Shown: positions 24,493-33,123 of the stretch, piece by piece
Numbering within the stretch: the first letter of the stretch is position 1
Layout: each line of letters starts with the position of its first letter
Position numbers and translations under genes: made by a program
DNA from: Lentimicrobiaceae bacterium
Lineage (GTDB): Bacteria; Bacteroidota; Bacteroidia; Bacteroidales; JAGONC01
Reading direction: 5' to 3'
NCBI GenBank assembly: GCA_017993235.1
Contig: JAGONC010000024.1
Span: forward strand, 1 to 49,780
Length of the DNA: 49,780 nt
Notes under the pieces: generated by a model
The model's database searches: none
Told to the model about the DNA's origin: nothing
What the model saw: the letters and a program-made list of their open reading frames with translations, nothing else

Positions 24493-25485
24493 ATGGATAC
24501 ACTTGTCCTTGTCACCATCATCCTGGCATTATTGTTCAACTTTCTGAATGGGATGAACGATGCAGCCAACTCCATTGCCACCGTTGTATCCACCAAGGTA
24601 CTGTCGCCTATCCTGGGAGTTGCCTGGGCCGCCCTTTTCAATTTCGTTGCATACTTCCTGTTTGGAGTTCATGTGGCAACTACCATTGGAAAGGGAATTG
24701 TCGATCCCGATATGGTTAACAAATATATTATCTTTTCTGCATTAGTAGGGGCAGTTATATGGACTTATACCTGTACACATTTCGGGTTCCCGATTTCCGT
24801 CTCACATGCACTGATTGGCGGATTGATCGGCCCTGCTCTGATCGTAGGCGGGCCTGAAGCCATTTACGCAAAAGGGATAACGATCATCATCCTTTTCATT
24901 GTGCTTTCACCATTGATTGGAATGATCCTCTCCTACCTGATCTCCCTGCTCACCCTCTTTGTTTTCCGGAATTTCTCTCCCCGAAAGGTGGATTCATTAT
25001 TCCGTGTGATGCAGTTGTTTTCTTCGGCGGTCTTCAGCCTTGGCCACGGGAGCAACGATGCTCAAAAGACGATGGGTATCATTGCGGTTTTACTTTATAC
25101 ATCGGGTCCACCTGGCTCAGAATTTATCATACCCACCTGGGTGATTATCACATGTTATTCTTCGATTTCCCTGGGTACACTGCTCGGTGGATGGAGGGTC
25201 ATAAGAACACTGGGCCTGTCGCTTACCAACCTGAAGCCGTTTCAGGGTTTCTGTGCGGAAACGGCAGGAGCCCTCACCATCATCGGTAGTTCGCTCGGTG
25301 GAATACCGGTCAGTACGACCCGCACCATCACCGGTGCCATTATCGGAGTAGGAATGACCAAACGGCTTTCCTCTGTCAGATGGGGCGTTGCCGGTAATAT
25401 CATTATCGCATGGGTGCTCACCATACCCGGAAGCATGGCCATTGCCGCAGGGGTCTACGCTATTATCCGCCTATTCATCGGATGA
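24493..25485 (+). CDS. pit: PiT-family inorganic phosphate transporter
   Basis: A 330-aa membrane protein with the duplicated PiT signatures: FLNGMNDAANSIATVVSTKVL near the N-terminus and SLGHGSNDAQKTMGI in the second half. GIPVSTTRTITGAIIGVGM is near the end. The family imports metal-phosphate driven by protons (or by sodium in some members). It forms a two-gene operon with the DUF47 gene and provides a low-affinity route beside the Pst system at 32123-36651. The last 11 bases overlap the convergent M1 peptidase gene. Length is normal for short bacterial and archaeal PiT proteins. Confidence 0.95.
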   Translation: MDTLVLVTIILALLFNFLNGMNDAANSIATVVSTKVLSPILGVAWAALFNFVAYFLFGVHVATTIGKGIVDPDMVNKYIIFSALVGAVIWTYTCTHFGFPISVSHALIGGLIGPALIVGGPEAIYAKGITIIILFIVLSPLIGMILSYLISLLTLFVFRNFSPRKVDSLFRVMQLFSSAVFSLGHGSNDAQKTMGIIAVLLYTSGPPGSEFIIPTWVIITCYSSISLGTLLGGWRVIRTLGLSLTNLKPFQGFCAETAGALTIIGSSLGGIPVSTTRTITGAIIGVGMTKRLSSVRWGVAGNIIIAWVLTIPGSMAIAAGVYAIIRLFIG

Positions 25486-27463
25486 TCATCTTTGCAAAGT
25501 TACTCCTGGTGCCGGATTCCAATTTCAAAAAATAAATCCCCGCCGGTAATCCCTGCCTGTCAATCCCTATTCTCTGTTCTCCTGCCAGCAGGCTTTCATT
25601 GAACAGGACAGACACGATCTGACCCCTGACATCCATCAGCGTTATGCGCAAATGCCCGGCTTCCGGTAGCCAGACATTCAGGAACGCTTTCTCATCCATC
25701 GGATTGGGATGAAGGGTATAGGCCATTTTAGTAGTGAATTCCTGCGGTTCACGTGTGCCAACGATCGTTGTGGCTTCTTTAATGATAATCTCATTATCAG
25801 GATCAAATTCAACCGATTCAGGCTGTTTATCTACATCAAAGATGAATTCCTGGTTGTTTGCACCATGAAATACTTTGACCAGCGTATCGGAATCATCACT
25901 GAATGCGATCCTGATTTCCAGCGGCATCGCAAAGAAATAATCATCATCCTGCACCTGGCTGGCCCTGAACCAAACCCTCCAGTGCTGATCGTCGAGCCGG
26001 GTGAAATTATACGTGTTGGCATACTCCGGATGGTTTGGATAGGTCAGCCACTGATGGAAGAACCAGGAATAATCCTGACCGGTAACCTCATTGATTTTGG
26101 CAATGAAATCCTGTGTGACCACCGACTGATACCTGAAATTTGCCGTGTCCTGCGCATACTGATAAACGCATTGGAAAAACAGCGAATCCCCTGCTACATA
26201 CCTGAAGAGATGAAGTATGCAGGCCGACTTGGCATAGGTGATGGCATAATTGAACAGGATATCGTCATCCGGAGGTGAAAAGGCCCAGGAAGGATTATAG
26301 ACCGGCCAGCCCGGATTGCCATAAAGGTAGCTGGAGGCATTGGACTCCATCTCATTCCGGTAACCATTGTACCCATTTGTTTCTTCTCTCCAGAGCGCTT
26401 CACTGTAATTGGCAAAGCCTTCATTCAGCCACAGGTCAGCCCAGGTGCCACAGGTGATCATATCGCCAAACCACTGATGGCTGAACTCATGAACGACGAG
26501 CATCTCATTCCAGCAGTTGGGGCAAAGACAGGTAAGGGTCTGATTTTCCATGCCTCCCCATTGAAACTGGTTGTTCAGCGTGGCAAATCCGTTCTTCTCA
26601 AAAGGGTGATCTCCGAACGTCTCAGCGAAAAAAGTTGTCAATGGTAAGATCATGTTCTTGATCATAGTCGGATTCTCCCCGGGATTGTAATAGAACCGGA
26701 TGGGAACGGTATCCTGTGGATTCACCGACCGGGGCCAGTAAACGATATCCAGGTTGTAATTGTTACGCCCGGCCATGACGATCAGGTAAGTGGACACCGG
26801 ATCTTTCGAGATCCAGTGGTACCAGATCGTATCCGCAACCTGAACCGAGTCGGCAAGCCGTCCGTTGGATCCCAGTTTGGTCATGGATGGCACCTTTGCG
26901 GTCAGATCCAGACGGGCCTTGTCGGAGGGCTGGTCCCAGCACGGAAACCAGTTTCTCGCACCCTGGGGTTCACAATTTGTGAAGACCATACCATTGCCCA
27001 CATTAAAAGCATGATCCGTGACATTATTATGCTTGTAGAAAATCGTAATATAAAGAGAATCACCAGGATAATAAAAATTGTCCAGCAGGATGCCCAGAGT
27101 ATCATTCTCATGCTCATAATACCAGCCTGCCATTCCAACCGAATCCACCCCCAGTGAATAATTGGCGGCATTGAGCTTTATATAGTTCAATACGGAATCC
27201 ACCCGGATGTGGATCGTTTCGGTGGCTGAAAAGGTCTTGGGATAGGGACTTTTGAAATTGGCATACAGGTCAAGATCCAGCTTATATTCCAGAACATCGT
27301 AACTATGCCGTGGTGAGTTGACTCCCCGCGGATGATGCATGCCTGTTCCCGACGATTTTCTAAAAGAACAGTATTCACCTCCGCTGCGAAATCCGGATTG
27401 CGAAAAAGCCGGTGGTAACACGGCAAGCATGATGACACCGATGATCCATATTCTTCTGACCAT
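25475..27463 (-). CDS. M1-family zinc aminopeptidase with T9SS sorting domain
   Basis: 662 aa from the ATG at 27463 (MVRRIWIIGVIMLAVLPPAFSQ, a good signal peptide). The frame is open to 27562, but that longer N-terminus would bury the signal peptide. The substrate-binding motif is WGGMENQ. Zinc ligands are HEFSH at 325-329 and Glu348 in WLNEGF, i.e. the HExxH-x18-E of gluzincins. The final 80 residues form a T9SS type A sorting domain (LHPNPMDEKAFLNV, LPAGIYFLKL, KMIIR). It is therefore probably a surface-attached or released aminopeptidase that removes N-terminal residues from peptides. It is convergent with pit and divergent from the rhodanese gene. Confidence 0.93.
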   Translation of the reverse strand: MVRRIWIIGVIMLAVLPPAFSQSGFRSGGEYCSFRKSSGTGMHHPRGVNSPRHSYDVLEYKLDLDLYANFKSPYPKTFSATETIHIRVDSVLNYIKLNAANYSLGVDSVGMAGWYYEHENDTLGILLDNFYYPGDSLYITIFYKHNNVTDHAFNVGNGMVFTNCEPQGARNWFPCWDQPSDKARLDLTAKVPSMTKLGSNGRLADSVQVADTIWYHWISKDPVSTYLIVMAGRNNYNLDIVYWPRSVNPQDTVPIRFYYNPGENPTMIKNMILPLTTFFAETFGDHPFEKNGFATLNNQFQWGGMENQTLTCLCPNCWNEMLVVHEFSHQWFGDMITCGTWADLWLNEGFANYSEALWREETNGYNGYRNEMESNASSYLYGNPGWPVYNPSWAFSPPDDDILFNYAITYAKSACILHLFRYVAGDSLFFQCVYQYAQDTANFRYQSVVTQDFIAKINEVTGQDYSWFFHQWLTYPNHPEYANTYNFTRLDDQHWRVWFRASQVQDDDYFFAMPLEIRIAFSDDSDTLVKVFHGANNQEFIFDVDKQPESVEFDPDNEIIIKEATTIVGTREPQEFTTKMAYTLHPNPMDEKAFLNVWLPEAGHLRITLMDVRGQIVSVLFNESLLAGEQRIGIDRQGLPAGIYFLKLESGTRSNFAKMIIR

Positions 27464-27565
27464 TTTCTGAATTATTAAAGACGCTAATAATCCATCATTG
27501 CGAAATTCCTGGTAAAAATACAGGTTTATGCATTTCACCAGAAATACCGAATAAAAATCCACCCT

Positions 27566-27596
27566 ACCTTTGATGGTCAGATATGCTTACCTTTGC
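27566..27596 (+). promoter_or_regulatory. Tandem -7 boxes ahead of the rhodanese-rarA operon
   Basis: TACCTTTG occurs twice, at 27566-27573 and 27589-27596, both exact TAnnTTTG matches. The second would start transcription near 27602, just before the ATG at 27611. This excludes an upstream in-frame start at 27593. Confidence 0.5.
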
Positions 27597-27610
27597 AGCA
27601 GGTTAAGAGT

Positions 27611-27934
27611 ATGAAAACAATAACGGTTACTGAATTCAAAAGACGCCTGGATGAAGGGGAACGTATGCAGATCATTGACATCAGGGATCGGATGGATTAT
27701 AAGGCATGTCATATTCCGGGTTCCGTTTGCATTCCCGGGAAGGAAATTTACAGCCATATCCACCAGATTGCCAGGGAGATCCCGGTGGTGGTCTATTGCC
27801 GTTATGGCACCAAAGCCCCTTCCGTGGCAGCAATCCTGGAAACCGAACACGATCTGGGTAACCTGTTGTTGCTGGAAGATGGCATCTATGCTTGGGCAAA
27901 AGAGATCGATCCATGGATGCTTGACCTAATCTGA
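27611..27934 (+). CDS. Single-domain rhodanese-like protein
   Basis: A 107-aa protein: one rhodanese domain with IIDIRDRMDYKACHIPGSVCIPG and the active-site loop VVYCRYGTKAPSV, where the Cys would carry a persulfide. Single-domain rhodaneses move sulfane sulfur or act in thiol redox chemistry. The six-residue loop CRYGTK ends in Lys instead of the more common Arg. It lies 6 bases ahead of rarA and is probably co-transcribed. No sulfur-transfer partner is nearby. Confidence 0.88.
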   Translation: MKTITVTEFKRRLDEGERMQIIDIRDRMDYKACHIPGSVCIPGKEIYSHIHQIAREIPVVVYCRYGTKAPSVAAILETEHDLGNLLLLEDGIYAWAKEIDPWMLDLI

Positions 27935-27940
27935 CGACAC

Positions 27941-29215
27941 ATGGCAACGCTTCCACCACTGGCAGAACAGCTTCGTCCGACAACCCTGGAGGATTTTCTG
28001 GGTCAGGAACACCTGACGGGTGAAAACTCGATCCTGCGAAAAGCGATCCGGACGGGGAACCTGCCTTCGATGATCCTGTGGGGCCCTCCGGGTGTGGGCA
28101 AGACCACCCTGGCATACATCATTTCCCGGCAGCTCAATCGCCCTTTCTATACCCTGAGTGCGGTAAGTTCGGGCGTAAAAGAGGTACGGCAGGTGATCGA
28201 TCAAGCCACGGAAAGTGAAAACCGAGCCATTCTCTTCATCGACGAGATCCACCGGTTCAGCAAATCCCAGCAGGATTCGCTGCTGGGTGCCGTGGAAAAA
28301 GGGATCATTACCCTTATCGGAGCCACAACCGAAAATCCTTCCTTTGAAGTGATCTCCCCTCTCCTTTCGCGTTGCCAGGTTTACATCCTGAATCCCCTGG
28401 GTAAAAACCACCTGCAGATCCTGATGAAACGGGCCTGTTCCTTTATCCAGGAACACGATCATACCGAAGTACAGGTCAGGGAAGACGAAGCCCTGCTGCG
28501 TATTTCCGGCGGGGACGCGCGCAAGCTGCTCAATGCCATTGAGCTGATCCTCAATGCAGAACCAACTTCACGCACCATGGTAGAGATCACCAACGACAAA
28601 ACCATCGGGGTGATCCAGCAAAACCTTGCCCTGTACGACAAACTGGGCGAGATGCACTATGATATCATCTCTGCATTCATCAAATCCATGCGCGGAAGCG
28701 ATCCGAACGCGGCCGTATACTGGCTGGCCCGGATGATCGATGCAGGTGAAGATCCGAAGTTCATCGCACGGCGTATGGTCATCCTCGCTTCCGAAGATAT
28801 CGGGAACGCCAACCCCAATGCACTTTTGCTGGCCAATGCCTGTTTTGAAGCCGTGAATAAGACCGGGTACCCCGAATGCCGCATCATCCTCTCCCAGACT
28901 GCCATCTACCTGGCCTCATCCCCCAAAAGCAACGCTTCGTACCTGGCCATCGAAAAAGCATCGGAACTGGTGCGACAGATGGGAGATCTGGCCGTTCCCC
29001 TGCATATCCGTAATGCCCCCACCCAACTGATGAAAGAGATCGGCTATGCCAAAAATTACCGGTACGCCCATGATTATGCACAGAACTTCGTGGAACAGGA
29101 ATTCCTGCCCGACAGGATCAAAGGCACGAAACTTTACGATCCGCAGGATAATTCCCGCGAAAATGAATTACGGAAATGGCTTCGGTCACTTTGGAAGAAT
29201 AAATACGGATATTGA
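27941..29215 (+). CDS. rarA: Replication-associated recombination protein RarA/MgsA (AAA+ ATPase)
   Basis: A 424-aa clamp-loader-like AAA+ protein. It has the N-terminal [20 protein letters not shown], Walker [11 protein letters not shown], Walker [12 protein letters not shown], sensor 1 [13 protein letters not shown] and an arginine finger in PLLSRCQV. The C-terminal half holds the conserved [21 protein letters not shown] tetramerisation region. RarA acts at stalled replication forks. It is full length and highly conserved. Confidence 0.96.
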   Translation: MATLPPLAEQLRPTTLEDFLGQEHLTGENSILRKAIRTGNLPSMILWGPPGVGKTTLAYIISRQLNRPFYTLSAVSSGVKEVRQVIDQATESENRAILFIDEIHRFSKSQQDSLLGAVEKGIITLIGATTENPSFEVISPLLSRCQVYILNPLGKNHLQILMKRACSFIQEHDHTEVQVREDEALLRISGGDARKLLNAIELILNAEPTSRTMVEITNDKTIGVIQQNLALYDKLGEMHYDIISAFIKSMRGSDPNAAVYWLARMIDAGEDPKFIARRMVILASEDIGNANPNALLLANACFEAVNKTGYPECRIILSQTAIYLASSPKSNASYLAIEKASELVRQMGDLAVPLHIRNAPTQLMKEIGYAKNYRYAHDYAQNFVEQEFLPDRIKGTKLYDPQDNSRENELRKWLRSLWKNKYGY

Positions 29216-29311
29216 AGCGTATGGCGATTGGCAGATTTGGAATTTTGACACTGGGATTTATTTAGATTTTGGATCGTGGAATTTGAAATTTTAAACTGTA
29301 ACAATTAGATA

Positions 29312-30127
29312 ATGAACTTGCAAACACTACCAAAGATCAAATATACTGATAAGTATACTTTTTTCCTGATCGCTGGCCCCTGCGTGGTTGAAGACGGCAT
29401 CATGCCTTTCACCATTGCCCAGCATATAAAAGAAGTCACTGACCGACTCCAGATACCCTATATCTTCAAGGCCTCTTACCGCAAAGCGAACCGCTCACGG
29501 CTGGATTCCTTCACGGGAATCGGTGATCAAAGAGGGCTGGAAACCATCCAGGCCGTGGGCAATGAGCTGGATCTGCCCACCCTCACCGATTTCCATTCAG
29601 CCCCGGAGGCAGACCTTGCTGCCCGTTATGCCGACATCCTCCAGATCCCTGCATTCCTGTGCAGGCAGACAGATATACTTGTGGCCGCGGCCAAAACAAA
29701 TCAATGGATCAACATCAAGAAGGGACAGTTCCTTTCACCCGATGCCATCCGCTTTGCCATCGACAAAGTCAGGCAATCAGGAAACGACAGGATCATGGTC
29801 ACCGAAAGAGGAACCACCTTCGGCTACCAGGATCTGGTGGTTGATTTCAGAAGTATACCCCTGATCAGACAAATGGGGGTTTCTGTGGTGCTGGATGTGA
29901 CCCATTCCCTTCAACAGCCCAACCAGCTATCGGGTGTGACAGGCGGAATGCCGGAAATGATCGAAACCCTTGCCAAAGCAGGCATAGCTGCAGGCGTGGA
30001 TGGTATCTTCATCGAAACCCATCCCGACCCACCTCATGCAAAATCCGACGGTGCCAACATGCTGCCCCTGGCCCAACTGGAACCGCTGCTGGTCAAATTG
30101 CTGAAAATCCGCAACGCACTGGAATAA
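29312..30127 (+). CDS. kdsA: 3-deoxy-8-phosphooctulonate (KDO-8-P) synthase, metal-dependent type
   Basis: A 271-aa enzyme of the DAHP synthase class I fold. It condenses phosphoenolpyruvate with arabinose-5-phosphate to make KDO-8-phosphate for lipopolysaccharide. Conserved parts are FKASYRKANRSRLDSFTG, TDFHSAPEAD, CRQTDILVAAAKT, KKGQFLSPD and TERGTTFGY. The Cys in AGPCVVE (residue 24), with His and Asp in ETHPDPPHAKSDGAN, places it in the metal-dependent class rather than the Asn-containing E. coli type. It stands alone; other Kdo genes are outside the window. It ends 46 bases from the convergent Yip1 gene. Confidence 0.96.
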   Translation: MNLQTLPKIKYTDKYTFFLIAGPCVVEDGIMPFTIAQHIKEVTDRLQIPYIFKASYRKANRSRLDSFTGIGDQRGLETIQAVGNELDLPTLTDFHSAPEADLAARYADILQIPAFLCRQTDILVAAAKTNQWINIKKGQFLSPDAIRFAIDKVRQSGNDRIMVTERGTTFGYQDLVVDFRSIPLIRQMGVSVVLDVTHSLQQPNQLSGVTGGMPEMIETLAKAGIAAGVDGIFIETHPDPPHAKSDGANMLPLAQLEPLLVKLLKIRNALE

Positions 30128-30143
30128 ACTTCAAACTTTCTTT

Positions 30144-30171
30144 CTCCTCTCTCCTCTCTCCTCTCTCCTCT
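30144..30171. repeat. 7-base tandem repeat (CTCCTCT)4
   Basis: Four exact copies of CTCCTCT fill most of the gap between the convergent kdsA and Yip1 stop codons. No hairpin; it looks like a microsatellite rather than a terminator. Confidence 0.85.
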
Positions 30172-30173
30172 CA

Positions 30174-30779
30174 TCAGAAGATCCGGTACGCCGGATAACT
30201 CGCAAAGAACAGTGAACTTGCAATGACCATCAGGATTGCGGATATGATCCACATGACCACAACAGAAATGATCGCACTCACCACCAGGTAACCCACCTTG
30301 TTATCATCAGGGGTCTTCTTGATATCACCAAGACCCAGGTACATGAGATAAATGCCGTACAGACCCAGTAGTGAAGCCACGATGCCCAGGACTGGGATCA
30401 GATACAAAATACCGGCAACCCAGAGCGGTGTCATGGAATAGCCAACCAGTTGCATCGATCTCCCGAAATTCTTCTCGGATTTGAAAGAAGGTGCCAGAAG
30501 ATCAATGATCAGAGCAGCCAGGTAAACGGCCAGGATGGTAGTGATCAACGAAATGATGCCAGAGGCAAGTCCCCAGCCGATCCCGCTCATACCCGCAAAC
30601 CGTCCCATGTGAAAACCGAATACCCCCAGCCCGATAAACCGTGCGATGGCGGGTATCAGTGCAAGTGGCAGTACATAAGAAAAAACAATTGACTGTGCGT
30701 TGGGTGTTTCTTCAGCAATTACCTTCCATTCATCCTTGGGTTTGAACAGGATGTTCATTGCGCGTTGAACTAGATTCAT
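30174..30779 (-). CDS. Yip1-family membrane protein
   Basis: A 201-aa integral membrane protein. It starts with NLVQRAMNILFKPKDEWKVI, the usual bacterial Yip1 opening, and has about five hydrophobic helices (including YVLPLALIPAIARFIGLGVF and GYLVVSAIISVVVMWIIS). The conserved GYSMTPLWVAGILYLIPVLG lies in the second half. Function in bacteria is unknown; eukaryotic Yip1 proteins act in vesicle traffic. It is transcribed alone on the minus strand. Confidence 0.85.
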   Translation of the reverse strand: MNLVQRAMNILFKPKDEWKVIAEETPNAQSIVFSYVLPLALIPAIARFIGLGVFGFHMGRFAGMSGIGWGLASGIISLITTILAVYLAALIIDLLAPSFKSEKNFGRSMQLVGYSMTPLWVAGILYLIPVLGIVASLLGLYGIYLMYLGLGDIKKTPDDNKVGYLVVSAIISVVVMWIISAILMVIASSLFFASYPAYRIF

Positions 30780-30840
30780 AATCTGAAATTTTTAAGGTTA
30801 AAAAAACGATCATTACGTTATATGGTAATCAGTGAGCCTG

Positions 30841-32028
30841 TTACCGGACACCAATTTGCCTTACAGAACCATCGGTCGGGTGCAACTGGATGTGAAACCT
30901 GGATGTGGCAGGATAATGGCTGAGAATGCCATATTGATGCACCGGTATATCCTGCATGATGAATTCCTTTCCTTTGAAGGTTACCGTTACATGGCATAAC
31001 CGGGGCGACCGGAAAACAAATCCCTGTCCCGTTGCCGGTGCAGCGGCTGAACCCTGGAGTGAAGCAGGCATCCGATCCCCTGCCGGTTCGATCCGGATGG
31101 TAACCGGTACACCCTGCTGGGTGGCTGACCTGGTAATCCCTTCATTATTAGAAAGATACAGTATGACCTCCTCCTGCCCGGCATGATCGGGTTGAGGAAA
31201 CCAGGTCACACGGGCATGATAGGATTCCCGCTGGCAGTGCCCCCTGAACAGCGACAGGTACGCATCTTCCATCTCCAGTAATTTTGAATCCATGTACTGA
31301 AGCGTACCCTGATCATAGTTGACCTCCTGATAACCGGTGAGCAGCTTGTACCTGTCCTTTCGAATGTTCTCAACAAATTCGGCTGCTTCCGACGCCCTTT
31401 CCTCCATGGTCTTGTAGATCATGGATCGTTTATAGGTTATGTCTTTGAATGTCGAGGTATCAATCGTCACCATTTTAATGATCGTATCAATCTTCACCAC
31501 CTGATTGTCGGTTGCATAGTACCTGAACCGTTCATTCACGTTTTCCGGCCCGAAACTGATCTCCTTACATATCTCCTCTACCCTTTCCGGAGCCGGTTGA
31601 ACAGAAAGCTCCATTCCCATGGCAACCTCGGAAAGATATCCCTCCTCCGAAAGGATCATATGCATCTCCAGCGGATCCTTACTCTGTTTTTGGAGGAACT
31701 CGACAAAATAGAGCTGCCCGGGATCGGGACCGGTTTGTACAGAACACAGGATGTCATTGATTTCATAATACCTTTCATTAACCTTGACAACGGAGTCCAA
31801 TCCCATGAATTTATAAGCGTACTCTGCATAAGGACCCCGTATCTTCTGAACAAGGTCAAAGTGAACATCGATCTTCAAATAAGTTCCGGGCAGGTAATAA
31901 AATGTTCCCTCCTTTGACTCAAATGCAGCTGGATCCGTAACCCTTGTGACGTTGACCTGTGACTCAACAGCGGATGGAATAAGCAGTACAATACTGATTA
32001 TCAATATTATATATTTGAAGCTTCGCAT
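30841..32028 (-). CDS. DUF4831 family exported protein
   Basis: A 395-aa protein with a signal peptide (IILIISIVLLIPSAVESQ). The early conserved strand pattern is FYYLPGTYLKIDVHFD, then GPYAEYAYKFMGLD, typical of the Bacteroidota DUF4831 family. The rest is mainly beta-strand. Function is unknown; the family is usually encoded singly. It is divergent from the phosphate operon, and the two promoters lie within about 50 bases of each other. Confidence 0.8.
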   Translation of the reverse strand: MRSFKYIILIISIVLLIPSAVESQVNVTRVTDPAAFESKEGTFYYLPGTYLKIDVHFDLVQKIRGPYAEYAYKFMGLDSVVKVNERYYEINDILCSVQTGPDPGQLYFVEFLQKQSKDPLEMHMILSEEGYLSEVAMGMELSVQPAPERVEEICKEISFGPENVNERFRYYATDNQVVKIDTIIKMVTIDTSTFKDITYKRSMIYKTMEERASEAAEFVENIRKDRYKLLTGYQEVNYDQGTLQYMDSKLLEMEDAYLSLFRGHCQRESYHARVTWFPQPDHAGQEEVILYLSNNEGITRSATQQGVPVTIRIEPAGDRMPASLQGSAAAPATGQGFVFRSPRLCHVTVTFKGKEFIMQDIPVHQYGILSHYPATSRFHIQLHPTDGSVRQIGVR

Positions 32029-32047
32029 AATGGGGAATATTGAATAT

Positions 32048-32078
32048 CAAAAGTAGAAAATAATGGGACAAATACAAA
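32048..32078 (-). promoter_or_regulatory. Promoter of the DUF4831 gene
   Basis: Minus strand: TTTG (32075-32078), 19-base spacer, TACTTTTG (32048-32055). A full consensus match, placing the transcript start about 14 bases ahead of the start codon at 32028. Confidence 0.7.
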
Positions 32079-32088
32079 ACGAATTTTT

Positions 32089-32096
32089 TACCTTTG
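32089..32096 (+). promoter_or_regulatory. Promoter -7 box of the phosphate operon
   Basis: TACCTTTG, an exact TAnnTTTG match 27 bases ahead of the chosen start at 32123. There is no -33 TTTG at the right distance, as often at activator-dependent promoters. It lies 11 bases from the opposing promoter's -33 box. It also rules out the upstream in-frame ATG at 32063. Confidence 0.55.
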
Positions 32097-32122
32097 TCCC
32101 TTTAGCTTTGTCACAGCTGATG

Positions 32123-33115
32123 ATGAAAAAACCTGTACGCCAGCTCCTGCCGCTTATTTGCATTTTAACGCTTTCCCTGCTGTTATGGATGGAAGGCTGT
32201 ACGGATCAAACCGGTCAGGAGGGTAAACGCAGGCCAAAAAAAATCATTCCTTCCATAACCATTTCAGGATCACTGGAATTATATCCCCTGCTTTCGCAGC
32301 TGGCATTTGAATTCAACGGGATCTACCCCGATGTCCGGATCGATGTCACTCCAGGCAGTTCTTTACATGGGAAATCGGATATCCTGTTCCAGATGATGGA
32401 TCGGAGAAGGATATCCAATAACATGAAAGAAAGCCAGCCGGATACAGGCCTCATGTCGCTGCCTCTGGCCTTCGATGCGATTCTTCCGTTTGGCAACGTG
32501 GAGAATCCCTACCTGAAAAAACTGAAAATCTCGGGCATTACGCAAAGTCAGTTCAGATATATCTACATCGATGCCACCCTCTCACACTGGGGCCAGCTTA
32601 CCAAAACCGACTCTTCCTATCGGATTTTCTCTTTTACACGTACCGACATCTGCGAGGCGGGCGAGATCTGGTCATCCTTCCTGGGAACCGAACAGGCTAA
32701 CCTTACCGGTACCGGTGTCTACGGCGAACCGGGTATGATCATGGCCGTCAGGAAAAATATCTATGGATTGGGATATGCCAGCATCCGCTATATTTATGAC
32801 CGCAAGACCTTCGAACCCACGAATGACCTGGCCGTTATCCCCATTGATCTGGACAATAACGGGAAAATCGACAGGACAGAAAACTGCCTCAACAATCTTG
32901 AGGATATCACCTTTGCCATCAGACACGGTAACTATCCTTTTCCTCCGGCCAGAACCCTTTACCTGACTTTTAATAAAACACCTGTAAATCAACTTGTTGT
33001 AGATTATCTTGTTTGGATTTACGAAAATGGAATGCAGACCATCCAGGATGCTGGATATATCATTCCCGGAGAAACAACCTTGAAGAACCAACTACAAATC
33101 ATTCAAAAACTATAA
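32123..33115 (+). CDS. PstS-like lipoprotein with a degenerate phosphate-binding site
   Basis: 330 aa from MKKPVRQLLPLICILTLSLLL. A Cys follows in WMEGC, an imperfect lipobox. It is a paralogue of the next gene along its whole length: ISGSLELYPLLSQLAFEF against ISGAFALYPMTVKWAETF, and GVYGEPGMIMAV against GVYGDPGMAEAI. The phosphate-ligand loop, SAGGAGKG in the neighbour, reads TPGSSLHG here. The FSRG segment is lost, and TRSDACGAAQMW becomes TRTDICEAGEIW. It therefore may not bind phosphate in the usual way; a sensor, decoy or different oxyanion are options. It carries an EF-hand-like loop, DLDNNGKIDRTE. It heads the pst operon, 8 bases ahead of pstS. Confidence 0.8.
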   Translation: MKKPVRQLLPLICILTLSLLLWMEGCTDQTGQEGKRRPKKIIPSITISGSLELYPLLSQLAFEFNGIYPDVRIDVTPGSSLHGKSDILFQMMDRRRISNNMKESQPDTGLMSLPLAFDAILPFGNVENPYLKKLKISGITQSQFRYIYIDATLSHWGQLTKTDSSYRIFSFTRTDICEAGEIWSSFLGTEQANLTGTGVYGEPGMIMAVRKNIYGLGYASIRYIYDRKTFEPTNDLAVIPIDLDNNGKIDRTENCLNNLEDITFAIRHGNYPFPPARTLYLTFNKTPVNQLVVDYLVWIYENGMQTIQDAGYIIPGETTLKNQLQIIQKL

Positions 33116-33123
33116 CTCAACCC

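Noticed and set aside
27464..27562. N-terminal extension of the M1 peptidase
   Set aside because: A signal peptide begins cleanly at 27463; the extra 33 residues would bury it.
33013..33123. N-terminal extension of pstS
   Set aside because: It overlaps the previous gene and would displace the lipoprotein signal; the ATG at 33124 gives a proper lipobox.
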